Below, piece by piece: positions 9,916 to 19,163 of a stretch of DNA of 64,000 bases. Location: the NCBI GenBank assembly GCA_938743325.2, contig OW568881.1:62001-126000 (forward strand), in the 5' to 3' direction. The position numbers and the translations under genes are program-made. Every line of letters begins with the position of its first letter. The first letter of the stretch is position 1. The stretch is from Pycnococcus provasolii (Eukaryota > Chlorophyta > Pseudoscourfieldiophyceae > Pseudoscourfieldiales > Pycnococcaceae). The notes beneath the pieces were generated by a model. The model was not told where the DNA came from and did no database searches. It saw nothing but the letters and a program-made list of their open reading frames with translations.

Positions 9916-10992
9916 CTACAGTAGTCTATAGATGTCTGATATCGTGTGCGGTGCGATGCAAGCGACGAATAGCACGACCACGATGCGATGCACCTCGGTG
10001 GGAAGCCAGCGCTTGCACGCGGACGAAAAATTCAGAAAGAGCGAAGTACACGCCGCGGCGACGCACACGTTGCTGAGCACTAGAGGGGTGGCGCAAATGC
10101 TCGCGGCGACCATCAGCGCAATGTTCAATGCAACCATGAAGCTTTGCGGCAGAGCACGTGCTCGCACGAGGCTTTGCATGAAGAACTCGAGCACGTAGCT
10201 CGCGTTCAATACTATCCAGTAGATTCTAAAGTCTTTTCGATGTACCACGTCGTGCACGTTTGGAAGAGCGCACGCGCTCACATTCAAGCCGTGCAGAAGC
10301 GCGTGTTTGTACAAAACGAACTGCCACTTTTTGACGGCATACATCGCCCTTGTCAGCGTGACTTTCTTGCCTACGTAATTTTTGCGAAAGCTGTGATACG
10401 GCACTCTGTTTCGCCAAAGCCAAGGCGCAGTGGCAGCCAACAGGCAAACGGCTCTCAATGCGTGTTGTTCGTCTCGTATGTACGCAGCTGCGTGTAAATA
10501 CGCAATCATCGCCGCGTTGATGACTTGAAAGAACGCGTGTTCGACCATCTCCTCGCGCGTGACTGTCGCGTGTTCGTCGAGCGGTCCTGATGCCTCGTTG
10601 TTGATTCGCGTTTGCGTGCGCGCTGTCCCAAAGTACGTGACTGCTGAGATGGTCGTTGCGATGGCGAGGGCGTGCAGCAAGACGTCGTACGTGAGCCATG
10701 AAAAAAAGTTAAGCTGTGCACCATCGTCACCAGAGTAGTCCGACCATGGAGTCCCGAGAGAAAGAGGCGAGGTCACCAATGTGCCAAGAGTGATGAGAGC
10801 CAAGAGCAACAGGCCAAGCAGGCGGTGCGGTCGGCCGTGAGACGCCGTGATTAACCGCTTCTTACGAGGTTCGCTTTCAAGAAGCACCGCCTTTACTAAA
10901 GAAAGCCATATGCACGTGTACGTGAAGAGCGCCAGGAGCGAAGCGGAAGACACTGCGCAGAGAGAGGAAGATGTGGTGGTTGGAATCATCAT
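9916..10992 (-). CDS. Polytopic membrane protein of unknown function
   Basis: 358 residues from the ATG at 10992. The longer frame to 11049 begins with TTG. Some eight to ten hydrophobic segments can be seen, for example LLGLLLLALITLGTLV, a pair around YDVLLHALAIATTISAV, FRIYWIVLNASYVLEFF, a long hydrophobic stretch near residues ~275-320, and RIVVVLFVACIAPHTISDI close to the C-terminus. Between them is a charged, possibly conserved loop with RVPYHSFRKNYVGKKVTLT. No signature of a known transporter, rhodopsin or desaturase family was recognised, and there is no histidine-box pattern. The gene is divergent from the PWWP gene across a 327-bp promoter that contains telomere-like repeats. The reading frame is clearly coding in composition, but no function is proposed. 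Confidence 0.7.
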   Translation of the reverse strand: MMIPTTTSSSLCAVSSASLLALFTYTCIWLSLVKAVLLESEPRKKRLITASHGRPHRLLGLLLLALITLGTLVTSPLSLGTPWSDYSGDDGAQLNFFSWLTYDVLLHALAIATTISAVTYFGTARTQTRINNEASGPLDEHATVTREEMVEHAFFQVINAAMIAYLHAAAYIRDEQHALRAVCLLAATAPWLWRNRVPYHSFRKNYVGKKVTLTRAMYAVKKWQFVLYKHALLHGLNVSACALPNVHDVVHRKDFRIYWIVLNASYVLEFFMQSLVRARALPQSFMVALNIALMVAASICATPLVLSNVCVAAACTSLFLNFSSACKRWLPTEVHRIVVVLFVACIAPHTISDIYRLL

Positions 10993-11094
10993 GGGGGGAA
11001 GATCATGGGCATCGCAGGGAAGAGGAAGAGAGCGGAAAGGAGGAGGCAAGGAGGATCCGGGGGAGGAAAGCGAAAGGGCAACGGATTAGGGTTA

Positions 11095-11147
11095 GGGTTA
11101 GGGAGATTAGGGTTAGGGTTAGAGGGATTAGGGTTAGGGTTAGGGTT
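11095..11147. promoter_or_regulatory. Telomere-like TTAGGG repeats in a divergent promoter
   Basis: Eight TTAGGG units plus one TTAGAGGG variant occur in three short clusters separated by 'aga' and 'a' interruptions. They lie between the start of the membrane-protein gene (10992, minus) and the PWWP gene (11320, plus). Their small number and promoter position suggest telo-box-type regulatory sequence or a healed interstitial telomere patch rather than a chromosome end. Confidence 0.8.
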
Positions 11148-11319
11148 CGTGGTTTGTTCGTGTGTTTGAAATTCTCCTCCTTCCCGAACGCCATTCCTCC
11201 CTTTTCTTTCTTACAGTATTCATCGGTCCTTGGTGTGGCGGCGGTGGTGTGTCTCGGCGGTGGTGTGTCTCGTCAACTTGCTCTTGATTGAGTCCTCTTG
11301 ATATCCCAGGGGTTCTTTC

Positions 11320-12468
11320 ATGTCGGAGCTTCCTCCCTCTGGTGGTGGTGAGGTTTCTGGGGAGGGTGTAGCTGCCCCCTCTCAATGTATGACCAATGCA
11401 GCTGATGTCTCCCACCCCCCTTTGCCAGATCAACCTGGTACACTGCAACCGCTGCGAACCGCGTCTGCGGGCACAATCTTGACGAACATGGCAAGGGACG
11501 GTTTAACTCATGATACTGGGGCGGCGGGCGACCTTGCACACCCTCAACCTGCTGCTGCCACACCGAAAGATACGTCATTGCCAGAACCCGTAAGTGCGCG
11601 CCGTGGCGGGCGCGAGAAAAAGCTGCCCTCGAAATTCAAGGATGCCGTCGACGAAAAGGCGGAAAAGGAGAAGGCGAAGGCGACGCCAAAGGCCAGCAAG
11701 CAGGCAAAGAAAGGCGTGCAGCAACTCACGTTACCGCACGCACGACCCGGTTTGGGCATGAACGCGGGAGGACGCGGAGGAGGCAGGATCAAGGGCGCCG
11801 CGCCGCGCGCGAGGGGCGTCGAGCAACTGCTGCCGACGGCGTCACCCGTCGCCATCGAACGGACAAGATCAGCTTGGGACGACGCGCTCGCGGAGGAGAC
11901 GCGAAGGGCGGCGTTGGCGGCGGCCGATGCCGCAACGAACGCCGTACTCGGCGACCAGCAGGACGACGACGACGACGCAACAGAGGATGAGGCGGAACCT
12001 CTACAGAAGCGTGCACGCTCCGAAGAAGGCGCAGGTGGTGGGCGTGGTCGGGGCCGGGGAAGAGGCCGGGTCGGCGGACGTGGACGTGGACGCGGGCGAG
12101 GTGGCAAAGGTGGCGCGGCAGAGTCGTCGGGAGATGCAGCAGCTAAGTCACAACCGCCGGCGGCGCCGGCAACACGCGAACTACTGCCGTATGAGGTGGT
12201 TTGGGCGAAGCTTCCGAGCTTCCCTTGGTGGCCTGCTCAGGTGCAGAATACTCCCGAGGGCGTCGCGGAGAAGCCTGGAAAGGTTTTCGTCGTCTTCTAC
12301 GGCGACCAAAATGTCGCATGGGTGCCTCGCAAGAACGTTACGCCGTTCGACGTCGACTACGACGCACGCGCCGCGAACGGCAGTCGCGGCCTTCAGAAGG
12401 CGCTCGGTGCGGCATGGACGGCAGTTGGCGGCACAGCGCCACCCGCGTCTGGTGACGGCGAACAATGA
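11320..12468 (+). CDS. PWWP-domain nuclear protein
   Basis: 382 residues from the ATG at 11320. The C-terminal third holds a PWWP domain (~residues 288-350): VVWAKLPSFPWWPAQV with the namesake PWWP core, then VFVVFYGDQNVAWVPRKNV, which gives the aromatic cage and beta-barrel strands. The N-terminal part is low complexity and basic. It includes a KKLPSKFKDAVDEKAEKEK segment resembling nuclear localisation sequence, an acidic DDDDDATEDEAE patch, and an RGRGRGRG region (~residues 240-265) likely to bind nucleic acid. PWWP domains read methylated histone H3 (often H3K36) in nucleosomes, so a chromatin-associated role is likely. No catalytic domain is present. Its closest relatives are probably HDGF/LEDGF-like or plant PWWP proteins, but the subfamily is uncertain. 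Confidence 0.85.
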   Translation: MSELPPSGGGEVSGEGVAAPSQCMTNAADVSHPPLPDQPGTLQPLRTASAGTILTNMARDGLTHDTGAAGDLAHPQPAAATPKDTSLPEPVSARRGGREKKLPSKFKDAVDEKAEKEKAKATPKASKQAKKGVQQLTLPHARPGLGMNAGGRGGGRIKGAAPRARGVEQLLPTASPVAIERTRSAWDDALAEETRRAALAAADAATNAVLGDQQDDDDDATEDEAEPLQKRARSEEGAGGGRGRGRGRGRVGGRGRGRGRGGKGGAAESSGDAAAKSQPPAAPATRELLPYEVVWAKLPSFPWWPAQVQNTPEGVAEKPGKVFVVFYGDQNVAWVPRKNVTPFDVDYDARAANGSRGLQKALGAAWTAVGGTAPPASGDGEQ

Positions 12469-12798
12469 CAGCCGAGTACCTAGCCTAACATTTAGCTGCT
12501 ACCATTTGAATTTTAATTTTTTGATTGATTTTTTTCCGTTACTCTTTGATGATTCATTTGGCTCAAAAAAAAGGAGGCAATAAGTAGGGAAACCGCGCGC
12601 CCGTCGCGTCGCGCATCACCGCGCTTGCAGATCGCCTAAATCAAGTGTTCAATCACAACAAAATACTCAGAATACCACACAAAATCGTTTCGTTTCGTTC
12701 GTTTATGGTAAACGCGACGGCTGAAATGTTTGCCGGTCGAATCCGGCGCCGCAAAAAAAAACGATTTATTGTTGGTTTGGATGATTTTCGTCCAGTTG

Positions 12799-14022
12799 TC
12801 ACGGCTTAAAGTCGCGCCACGACTCCCACCGGTCAAGCTCGAGACCGTCGAGACGTGCGCTGAGACCGCGAGCACCACTGCGCATTCGCTCGCTGAAGCT
12901 GCTGCCACCCGTGAACGGGTTGTTGGCTGCGGAATTGGCCGCTGATGATCGGCTTGATCGCTTCGGGCTCCTGGGCGACGGATCACGCGAACCTTCGTGC
13001 ACGGAAGAAGGTTCGCGAGACCCGCTGTTCTCCTCAAGCAAGGAGACGAGAGCACGTGGCGAAATTTGAGGAGAGGTGTTTTCCTCCAGCGAAAACCGTC
13101 CAGACTCACGCCAGCTATCTCCGAGTGAACTGCGGCCGAGGCTACTACTGAGCTCTTCGGTCAGGTTAGAGGAGAAGAGTCCTCCACCGCGATCCATCTC
13201 CTGGCTGGTACGTGGCGTGGATGCACCGCTGCTTGGCTCACTGTTTGGGACGGAAGAGGCCGGGAAGAGAATACGGCCGAGTTTGCGTTCTTTGTGGCGT
13301 GCACGCAACCACATGTCCACGATGACGCTGTCATCTTTGGACCTGTGGCTCGCCGGAAGGATGTTGCGTTGTCCTTCGTCGGCAGCGTACAGGCGTTTTT
13401 TCGTGTTCAAGCGTGTTGGGAGCGAGTATCGCGCGTCATTATCTTCAGCGTCTTCCTTGCCTTTCGCGTGAGAGAGAACATCGCGAGGAGAATCAGCTGT
13501 TGCTGCTCCAGCGAGTGTGCATTGTGCCCTCGGCGGTGTCCTCGGCTCATGCGTCACCACCATCGGTGCTGTCTTCTTGTGGGTCGTGGTGGTTGACGAC
13601 GTCTGAAAGAGAATGCTGTGGCTCACAGTGGGAGCTTCTCCATCACCACCCTGACCCTGACCCTGACCCTGGCATTGGTTCTCGCATAGGTTCTTCTGAT
13701 CCTTCGTCGAAGGAGGAGTTTGATGGTGGTGGTGAGTGCGACAGAAACCTGGCACAAGGTCAGACCAGGAGGTACCTCCTCCGGCAGGCGCGGCAGCAGC
13801 GAAACCATACGTTGACTTATTTGTTTGCGTTCCTCCTTCTCCCGGTTTGGGTGATGATGCTGATGACGATCCCGGTGCATAGATGGAGCGAATTGCGGAA
13901 GTAAGCGCGGACGGCGACATGGATGAGCGCGGCGGAGGAGGGAGCAAGACGGTCACGGCTGTGTCTTTAATCGTGTTCTTGTTGTTGTGAGCAGGTGCAG
14001 ATGGCGGTGTTGAAGACGCCAT
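12799..14022 (-). CDS. Ser/Pro-rich low-complexity protein of unknown function
   Basis: 407 residues from the ATG at 14022; the frame to 14058 starts with TTG. The protein is rich in Ser, Thr, Pro and Arg throughout, with many SP/TP and RSS motifs, and is probably disordered and phosphorylated. A better-ordered segment around residues 245-270 (SVIVDMWLRARHKERKLGRI) and a C-terminal RLDGLELDRWESWRDFKP are the only stretches that look conserved. A GQGQGQGGDG repeat lies near residue 120. No domain was recognised. It is convergent with the PWWP gene across a 330-bp spacer. The frame uses GC-rich codon choice like its neighbours, so a real gene is likely. Confidence 0.6.
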   Translation of the reverse strand: MASSTPPSAPAHNNKNTIKDTAVTVLLPPPPRSSMSPSALTSAIRSIYAPGSSSASSPKPGEGGTQTNKSTYGFAAAAPAGGGTSWSDLVPGFCRTHHHHQTPPSTKDQKNLCENQCQGQGQGQGGDGEAPTVSHSILFQTSSTTTTHKKTAPMVVTHEPRTPPRAQCTLAGAATADSPRDVLSHAKGKEDAEDNDARYSLPTRLNTKKRLYAADEGQRNILPASHRSKDDSVIVDMWLRARHKERKLGRILFPASSVPNSEPSSGASTPRTSQEMDRGGGLFSSNLTEELSSSLGRSSLGDSWRESGRFSLEENTSPQISPRALVSLLEENSGSREPSSVHEGSRDPSPRSPKRSSRSSAANSAANNPFTGGSSFSERMRSGARGLSARLDGLELDRWESWRDFKP

Positions 14023-14280
14023 TGTTTTTTTTTCTTTGGGTTTTGATACCAGCTGCAAAGAATTATGAACCGAAAAATGAGGGGAAAAATATCAAGGGGC
14101 AGAAAATCAGGCACGTGCCAAAGGGGCCGGGCCTTTCTTCGGCAAATTCCGTTGCAGGTTGATTTTAGTCTACGGCCCCGCAGACGCCGAAATTTGTGAA
14201 CTGTGCCGGCCAGGTCAGCACAAAGGGCATCTGTATCGGGGTTTCAGAAGTCCCGTACCCTACACCCTAAAGAGCGACAA

Positions 14281-14507
14281 TTCATGTCGCGCCAAATCTT
14301 TTTTTAACTCCGCAAGATCCGCCGTGACATACAGTCGTCAACAACTTAACAACAACAACGTGCTTGTGAATGGTGTAGTACTTCATGTCGCTGTCGCAAG
14401 TTGTTTAAGTAGTTGTGCAAATCTTTGTTTGTATTTCTCGCAATCCGCCGTGACACCCAGTCGTCAACAACTTAGTCTAACAACAACAACGTGCTTGTGA
14501 ATGGTGT
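14281..14507. repeat. Tandem duplication of a ~100-125-bp AACAAC-rich unit
   Basis: Two diverged units, about 14281-14379 and 14382-14507, share in order 'ttcatgtcgc', 'caaatctttnttt', 'atccgccgtgacanncagtc', 'gtcaacaactta' and 'acaacaacaacgtgcttgtg'. They sit upstream of the Ser-rich gene and downstream of the plastid PDZ-like gene. No coding capacity is seen. The second unit runs into a 60-bp element found again at 33584. Confidence 0.75.
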
Positions 14508-14557
14508 TATTAGACGCCCGTTGGACAAAGTAAAGTACACTCCATTTACTGAATGAG
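14497..14557. repeat. 60-bp dispersed element, copy 1
   Basis: This stretch begins 'gtgaatggtgt', contains 'ggacaaagtaaagtacactc' and ends 'actgaatgag'. It matches 33584-33643 at roughly 85-90% by eye. It lies about 80 bp past the stop of the minus-strand PDZ-like gene. It could be a 3' processing or insulator element, or the remnant of a short mobile repeat. Confidence 0.7.
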
Positions 14558-14635
14558 TGATCTTAGCTTCTGTTGTTCATGCAAGGAATCTGAATTGGCG
14601 AGTTTCTTATGTTCTTCACTCGGCGTCTCACCGAT

Positions 14636-15643
14636 TCAGAATCCTTGCGAGAACAACAGAAGAAAGCTTAGCGCGAACACGAGAAAGCCCAGATTGACGG
14701 CGTCGGGAACGTCGTTCTTCTTCGAAGCCATCGGATCGACGGGTCTCAGCGCCTCCTCCTTCGCCTCCTTCTCGTATCGCTCGGTCCACGTGTTATTCGA
14801 CACGTCAGGACGCTCCAAGATTAGCGTCATCGGGCCGTCTGCAACTTTACCCTGTCTCAGTGCCTGGAGCGTCTTATCCACGGGTTGGTTGTCAGCGCCG
14901 TACAAGATGACCACGCGCGTGGTGCCGTCGAGGTTGCCCAACAGCTGAGCACCCGCTGTTCGAGGTACCGAAACGACAGTGGCAGTCATGGCACGTAGCA
15001 CGTCGCCCACCGCAATGAAATCTGACTTGCCGTTCAATTTTGCCACGGCAGCTGCGCGAGAGGCTTGGCTATCGTCGACGAGCTCCACGCAACGCACGTT
15101 CGCGTCGTCGTCCTCGGCAAACACGGCGCCGAGCGGCCTCTCCATCACGACGGTGACGAGCTTGCCGTCAAATCTTGGCGTCACCTTGAATCGCCGCGAC
15201 TTCACCTTTCCCACGGGACCGACGTCCACCTTGATCGTATCGTTCTCGTCGTGAGCAGCTTCAGCCTCCTCCCTCGTCAGTTCCACGACGCCGTAGCCTT
15301 TCGCACGCCACACACGCTCCGCTCTTCTGATGGATCGGTTCAGGTCTCGTATCTGCTCGACTCTGTCGTCCTCGTCGAAGGAGTTCCCCTCGTACGGCGA
15401 CGCGGGTTCGTCTTCGTCGTCATCTTCGTCGTCGTCGTCTGATTTTGTCACGCGCGCCGCACGTTCGTACGCAGCTCTGCAAGTCACCCCGGCACCGCGC
15501 CCCCGCCTGAAAGCGCCTAAGGTGAACCCATCCTGATGGCCCAACGCGAGCGGTAACGACCGAAGGTGATTTCTATGACGGTTGAAGCGAGGACGAGGTG
15601 GTGAGGCAAAACAAGGCGCACGAGTAAGGCGAACGTACGGCAT
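14636..15643 (-). CDS. Plastid-targeted PDZ-like protein with C-terminal membrane anchor
   Basis: 335 residues from the ATG at 15643. The first ~60 residues are basic and Arg/Ser/Ala-rich with almost no acidic residues, ending near GAGVTCRAAYERAARV, a good chloroplast transit peptide. An acidic DDDDEDDDEDE stretch follows. Residues ~165-275 contain VTVVMERPLGAVFAEDD, AAAVAKLNGKSDFIAVGDVL and VVILYGADNQPVDKTL. That is a PDZ-type arrangement in which GAVF replaces the GLGF carboxylate loop and the IAVGD strand follows. A single hydrophobic segment at the extreme C-terminus (~residues 313-333) suggests a thylakoid or envelope anchor. Similar plastid PDZ-like proteins exist in plants and algae with unclear roles, so no specific function is claimed. 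Confidence 0.7.
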   Translation of the reverse strand: MPYVRLTRAPCFASPPRPRFNRHRNHLRSLPLALGHQDGFTLGAFRRGRGAGVTCRAAYERAARVTKSDDDDEDDDEDEPASPYEGNSFDEDDRVEQIRDLNRSIRRAERVWRAKGYGVVELTREEAEAAHDENDTIKVDVGPVGKVKSRRFKVTPRFDGKLVTVVMERPLGAVFAEDDDANVRCVELVDDSQASRAAAVAKLNGKSDFIAVGDVLRAMTATVVSVPRTAGAQLLGNLDGTTRVVILYGADNQPVDKTLQALRQGKVADGPMTLILERPDVSNNTWTERYEKEAKEEALRPVDPMASKKNDVPDAVNLGFLVFALSFLLLFSQGF

Positions 15644-15888
15644 TATTCTTACTAATGCCGTTCGAATACTAGACGACTGTATGATCCTCCGAGCTGTGCA
15701 GAAGATACGATATCTGAGAGGGGGGGGGGGGGGGGGGGGTTCTCAACCATGGAAATACCAGACCTCCCCGGGGCCCAGAAATCACATCCCCAAAATAACC
15801 TCACTACAATGGGTTAGGGTTTACGATTAGGGTTTTGCGTGCGGGACACAAGTTCATATGTATTTTTTGATTTTTTTCCCATTCTCTC
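15644..15888. promoter_or_regulatory. Divergent promoter with G20 run and telomere-like repeats
   Basis: A 245-bp spacer between the PDZ-like gene (minus) and N6AMT1 (plus). It carries an uninterrupted run of about 20 G at 15720-15739 and telomere-like hexamers 'gggttagggttt' and 'gattagggtttt' at about 15811-15836, roughly 55-80 bp before the N6AMT1 start. Confidence 0.7.
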
Positions 15889-16578
15889 ATGATGGCGCTC
15901 TCAAGGATTGCGCTGACGTCGTACCGCGCCGACGAGTGCTACGAGCCATCCGACGACACGTTCCTGCTCGCCGACGCCATCAACGACGACTTGGCAGATG
16001 CACTTAAGTCGGAATATTGTAACATGCTAGCCGTCGAAGTCGGGTGCGGATCCGGATACGTATGCACGTCACTCGCACTCAACTCGCCACACATTCAAGT
16101 CGTTGCCACGGACGTCAACCACCTCGCCGCGAAGCACACGGCGCAAACTGCTCGGAACCACAAGTGCAGCAATAATGTTGACATCGTGCTGTGCAACGGC
16201 TTGGACGCGTTCCGAACCAGGAGGCTGTTTGACGTGCTCATGTGCAACCCGCCGTATGTACCCACGGAAGACGAGGAAATATACACGACAACGCCGGAAA
16301 CGACAACGAACCACAACAGTGTCATCAACGCCGCTTTCGCCGGTGGAGAAAAAGGACGTCTTCTCGTCGACAGCGTGCTGATGCCGCAGCTCGCTGACTA
16401 CTTGTGGAAAGAAGGACGCGCGTACGTCGTTGCGCTGCACGAAAACGACGTCGGCGAAATTCAACAAGACGCGAAAGCGAGAGGACTGGAAAGCCAAGTC
16501 GTCATGGAGCGTCGTGCGGACATGGAAAGGCTGTGCGTGCTTCGCTTTACTACCACCACCACTACTACTACTTTGTAG
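15889..16578 (+). CDS. N6AMT1: eRF1 glutamine N5-methyltransferase (HemK2/N6AMT1, yeast Mtq2 type)
   Basis: 229 residues, close to the ~214 of the human protein. It is a class I S-adenosylmethionine-dependent methyltransferase. The N-terminal motif PSDDTFLLADAI is characteristic of the HemK2/Mtq2 branch. Motif I is VEVGCGSGYV (~residues 47-56), which binds SAM, and the catalytic NPPY at residues 120-123 is followed by VPTEDEE. There is no extra N-terminal helical domain, so it is not the organellar/bacterial HemK (PrmC) form. With partner Trm112, the family methylates the Gln of the GGQ motif in release factor eRF1 (translation termination), and other substrates have been reported. A TGTAA motif lies 52 bp past the stop. 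The start could also be the second Met. A telomere-like promoter motif lies just upstream. Confidence 0.9.
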   Translation: MMALSRIALTSYRADECYEPSDDTFLLADAINDDLADALKSEYCNMLAVEVGCGSGYVCTSLALNSPHIQVVATDVNHLAAKHTAQTARNHKCSNNVDIVLCNGLDAFRTRRLFDVLMCNPPYVPTEDEEIYTTTPETTTNHNSVINAAFAGGEKGRLLVDSVLMPQLADYLWKEGRAYVVALHENDVGEIQQDAKARGLESQVVMERRADMERLCVLRFTTTTTTTTL

Positions 16579-16685
16579 AACTTCCGAAGTAGTGGTTTAT
16601 GTGTCATAAAAATTTGTATCATCTCTACATGTAAAACACTGTTGTTGGGGTTTGAGTTCTTTCTTTTTTCTCTAAGGTAGACGAT

Positions 16686-19163
16686 CTAGATGGCCATGTC
16701 GCCCCATCTATCTTCGCTTGCCCTTCTGTACTCCATGACACTCCCATAAGCTGGATCATTGACGCCCACAAAGAGGCTTTCCCGCTGATGGTGCGATTCG
16801 CATGAATCGAGCAGAGGCGTGTACGAGATGCCCGCAATCTCGCCAAAAATGTCCAGCGTCTGGCTCCTACGATATCCACACGAGACGTCCCACACGTGGC
16901 AGAAGTCCGCAGCCTCCGCGCCAGCTAGGAATCGGCCGTCGTAGGAGTAGCGCAAGCTGCGCATCGCGCCTATGCGCCCGGGAAGGCAGCAAACGCTGCG
17001 ACTCCAGTTGCGTGCGTCCCATATGCGCGCCGTCGCATCCTGGTTCCCTGTGGCTAGGCTGAGGCCCGTCGGGTGCCATGCGCACGCGAACGAGAAGTCC
17101 GCGTGCCCCTCGAGCGTCACGAGGTGCTGCCCGCTCCGAGCGTCCACAATCACCGCGCGCGGGTCGTCGCCCACGATGCACATGAGGCGACGGTACGGGT
17201 CAACGCTCGCGCAGTTGGCGGGCCAGTCCATGCGCACGCTCAGCACCGGGTCGCCCCACCGCTCAGCATCGTACATGCGAACGACGTGGTCGTTCGACGA
17301 CGCCAGCACGCGATTTGGAACGCACTCGAAGTGGCTGCGGTACTCCTCGTACGGCAGCTCGGACACTTCGTCGGCGCTCAGAGGCTGCCCCTCGCTTCTC
17401 ATCATTTCGTCGCGCAGCTCCGCGGAGGTGGTTTGCACCGCACAGCTGGCGAACTGAGACATTCCGCACGACGCGTCGTGGAACACCTCGAGCGCATTCG
17501 TGATTGCATTCTCGCACGAGGTGATGCGTCCCACGTGCGTGACGCCCTCGTCGTCGACGACGTCGCCCGCGGCGTACGTGCGCGACGCGTAGTCGTGGCG
17601 GAACGTGTGCATGCGCTTCGCCACGAGCTCGCCGGAAAATCCGCCAGCCACCACCAGGCTGCCATTCGCGCCGAGCGTCGACACCTGCACGCTCGTCTTG
17701 TCGAGTTGAGGCGGCATCGTCGGACCTCCGCGCAAGTTCAGCACCTCGCGCGTTGACACGACGGACGACGATGACGACGACGATGCCCGTCGATGGAGAT
17801 CCTGCTGCGCTGGATTGCGCAGCATGGGGTGATGGTCTGCAGCCTGGCGCTGCTGCTGGTGGTCCATCGCGGATGAAAATGGAGAGCGCGTCGCCGCATT
17901 GCCGTTCCACCACGCCGACGTCGACGCGCTAGGATGGCGCGGCGACCCTTCGCCGGATGGCGAGTCGCTGGGTGATGCCTCACGGCTCCCGCTGCTCAGC
18001 GACGCATTTGACACGCGATGCCTCGCGAGTCTCCTTCGCACGTGCGCAAGCGTGCGCATGGCAGGCGGCGCCAGCGGGTGGTGACTGCACTGATGGCTGA
18101 CTGACGCGTGGTTCCATCGGTGGTGGTGAGGGTGGTACGACGACGGCATTTCGACGTGAGGAGCGTGCGGTCGATGGCGCACGACGCAGTTCTCCTGCAC
18201 GACGTACACGTCGCTCGGCGACGTGGCCGCGACGAGGTTGCGCAGCTGGAAGTGCACGATTGTGGGCCTGAGGCCTCGCACGTTTCGCTTGAAGGTGTAG
18301 AACTCGTTCCCAGGAGTCACCACCGTGCACTGCTCCATGAGCGCCTCCTCGTCAAACTCCAAGTTTGTGTAGTTCTTGTACGACTTGAGTCTCTGGTCTC
18401 GGTACTTGGCCCGCGTGAAGTTGAGCCTCGACCACGGGATTCCCTGCGCGTCTGCGTTGTGCAGGGCGACAGCGACGTCCGACGTGTCTCCCGGCGCAAC
18501 GTCGGGGTCGATGTACGGCTGAAACTGCGACGACGTCGACGGCTGGCCGCTTGAGGGTGAGTCCATGGCGTCGTTGTCGTTGTCGTTGTCGTCGTCGTCG
18601 TCTGATGGGTCGTTATGATTATGATTATGATGATTCTCGTCGTCGTCGTCGTCGGAGTTGACACCAGAGACCGGCACGACATTTCTCTCAAAGTCCTCCT
18701 CTTCGGACCCATTCACATCGTATTCGAGCTCATCGTCAACATCAGTTTCGTCGTCGTCGGTTTCGTCCGACGCCTGCTGAAATCTCTCCAAGGCATCAGG
18801 TCTCGACTCCAAGGCATCATCAATGCCTGCTGCTGCATTGCCATCACGAAGAGTCTCTCCTCCGTGAGCGTGAGCGTGAGGGTAAGAATCCTCGTCGTTG
18901 ACGTTCCGAAGTGAACGCCCTCTTCTTAAGGGTTCTTCTTCATCCGCAGGAACATCTTCCCTATTCTCTTGCAAGTTCTCCTCCTCTTCTTGCAACTCCA
19001 TGTGAGACAAATCAGCCTCTAACGACAAATCATCATCATCATCCAAAAAAGCGTCGGAAGCCTCCGAGTCGACGTCGAAAGATGAAGATTGAGATGCCCC
19101 CAGAGAAGGGGATGACGAGGGCAAGGACGACACCACGTCTTCGACACCACGAGACGACGCCAT
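16686..19163 (-). CDS. WD40-repeat protein of the SPAC2A9.03 / plant transducin type
   Basis: 825 residues from the ATG at 19163. The frame remains open to 19514 but has no other ATG there. The N-terminal ~260 residues are acidic and Ser/Asp/Glu-rich with long DDDD runs, probably disordered. The C-terminal ~300 residues contain WD repeats that closely resemble fission yeast SPAC2A9.03 and its plant homologues. Landmarks are NDHVVRMYDAERWGDPVLSV, LVTLEGHADFSFACAWHPTG, LATGNQDATARIWDARNWSR, AAD-FCHVWDVSCGYR and DIFGEIAGISYTPLLDS, ending in VNDPAYGSVMEYRR. The function of this family is poorly known; a nuclear or regulatory scaffold role is suggested for relatives. The acidic N-terminal extension is longer than in most homologues. 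It is convergent with N6AMT1, with a 107-bp spacer. Confidence 0.85.
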   Translation of the reverse strand: MASSRGVEDVVSSLPSSSPSLGASQSSSFDVDSEASDAFLDDDDDLSLEADLSHMELQEEEENLQENREDVPADEEEPLRRGRSLRNVNDEDSYPHAHAHGGETLRDGNAAAGIDDALESRPDALERFQQASDETDDDETDVDDELEYDVNGSEEEDFERNVVPVSGVNSDDDDDENHHNHNHNDPSDDDDDNDNDNDAMDSPSSGQPSTSSQFQPYIDPDVAPGDTSDVAVALHNADAQGIPWSRLNFTRAKYRDQRLKSYKNYTNLEFDEEALMEQCTVVTPGNEFYTFKRNVRGLRPTIVHFQLRNLVAATSPSDVYVVQENCVVRHRPHAPHVEMPSSYHPHHHRWNHASVSHQCSHHPLAPPAMRTLAHVRRRLARHRVSNASLSSGSREASPSDSPSGEGSPRHPSASTSAWWNGNAATRSPFSSAMDHQQQRQAADHHPMLRNPAQQDLHRRASSSSSSSVVSTREVLNLRGGPTMPPQLDKTSVQVSTLGANGSLVVAGGFSGELVAKRMHTFRHDYASRTYAAGDVVDDEGVTHVGRITSCENAITNALEVFHDASCGMSQFASCAVQTTSAELRDEMMRSEGQPLSADEVSELPYEEYRSHFECVPNRVLASSNDHVVRMYDAERWGDPVLSVRMDWPANCASVDPYRRLMCIVGDDPRAVIVDARSGQHLVTLEGHADFSFACAWHPTGLSLATGNQDATARIWDARNWSRSVCCLPGRIGAMRSLRYSYDGRFLAGAEAADFCHVWDVSCGYRRSQTLDIFGEIAGISYTPLLDSCESHHQRESLFVGVNDPAYGSVMEYRRASEDRWGDMAI

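Noticed and set aside
11095-11147. A chromosome end within the window
   Set aside because: Only about nine repeats occur, flanked on both sides by genes, so it is not a telomere.
18605-18720. GAT/GTC triplet runs resembling a repeat array
   Set aside because: These encode the acidic N-terminus of the WD40 protein. They are not spacers of a CRISPR array; none was seen in the window.
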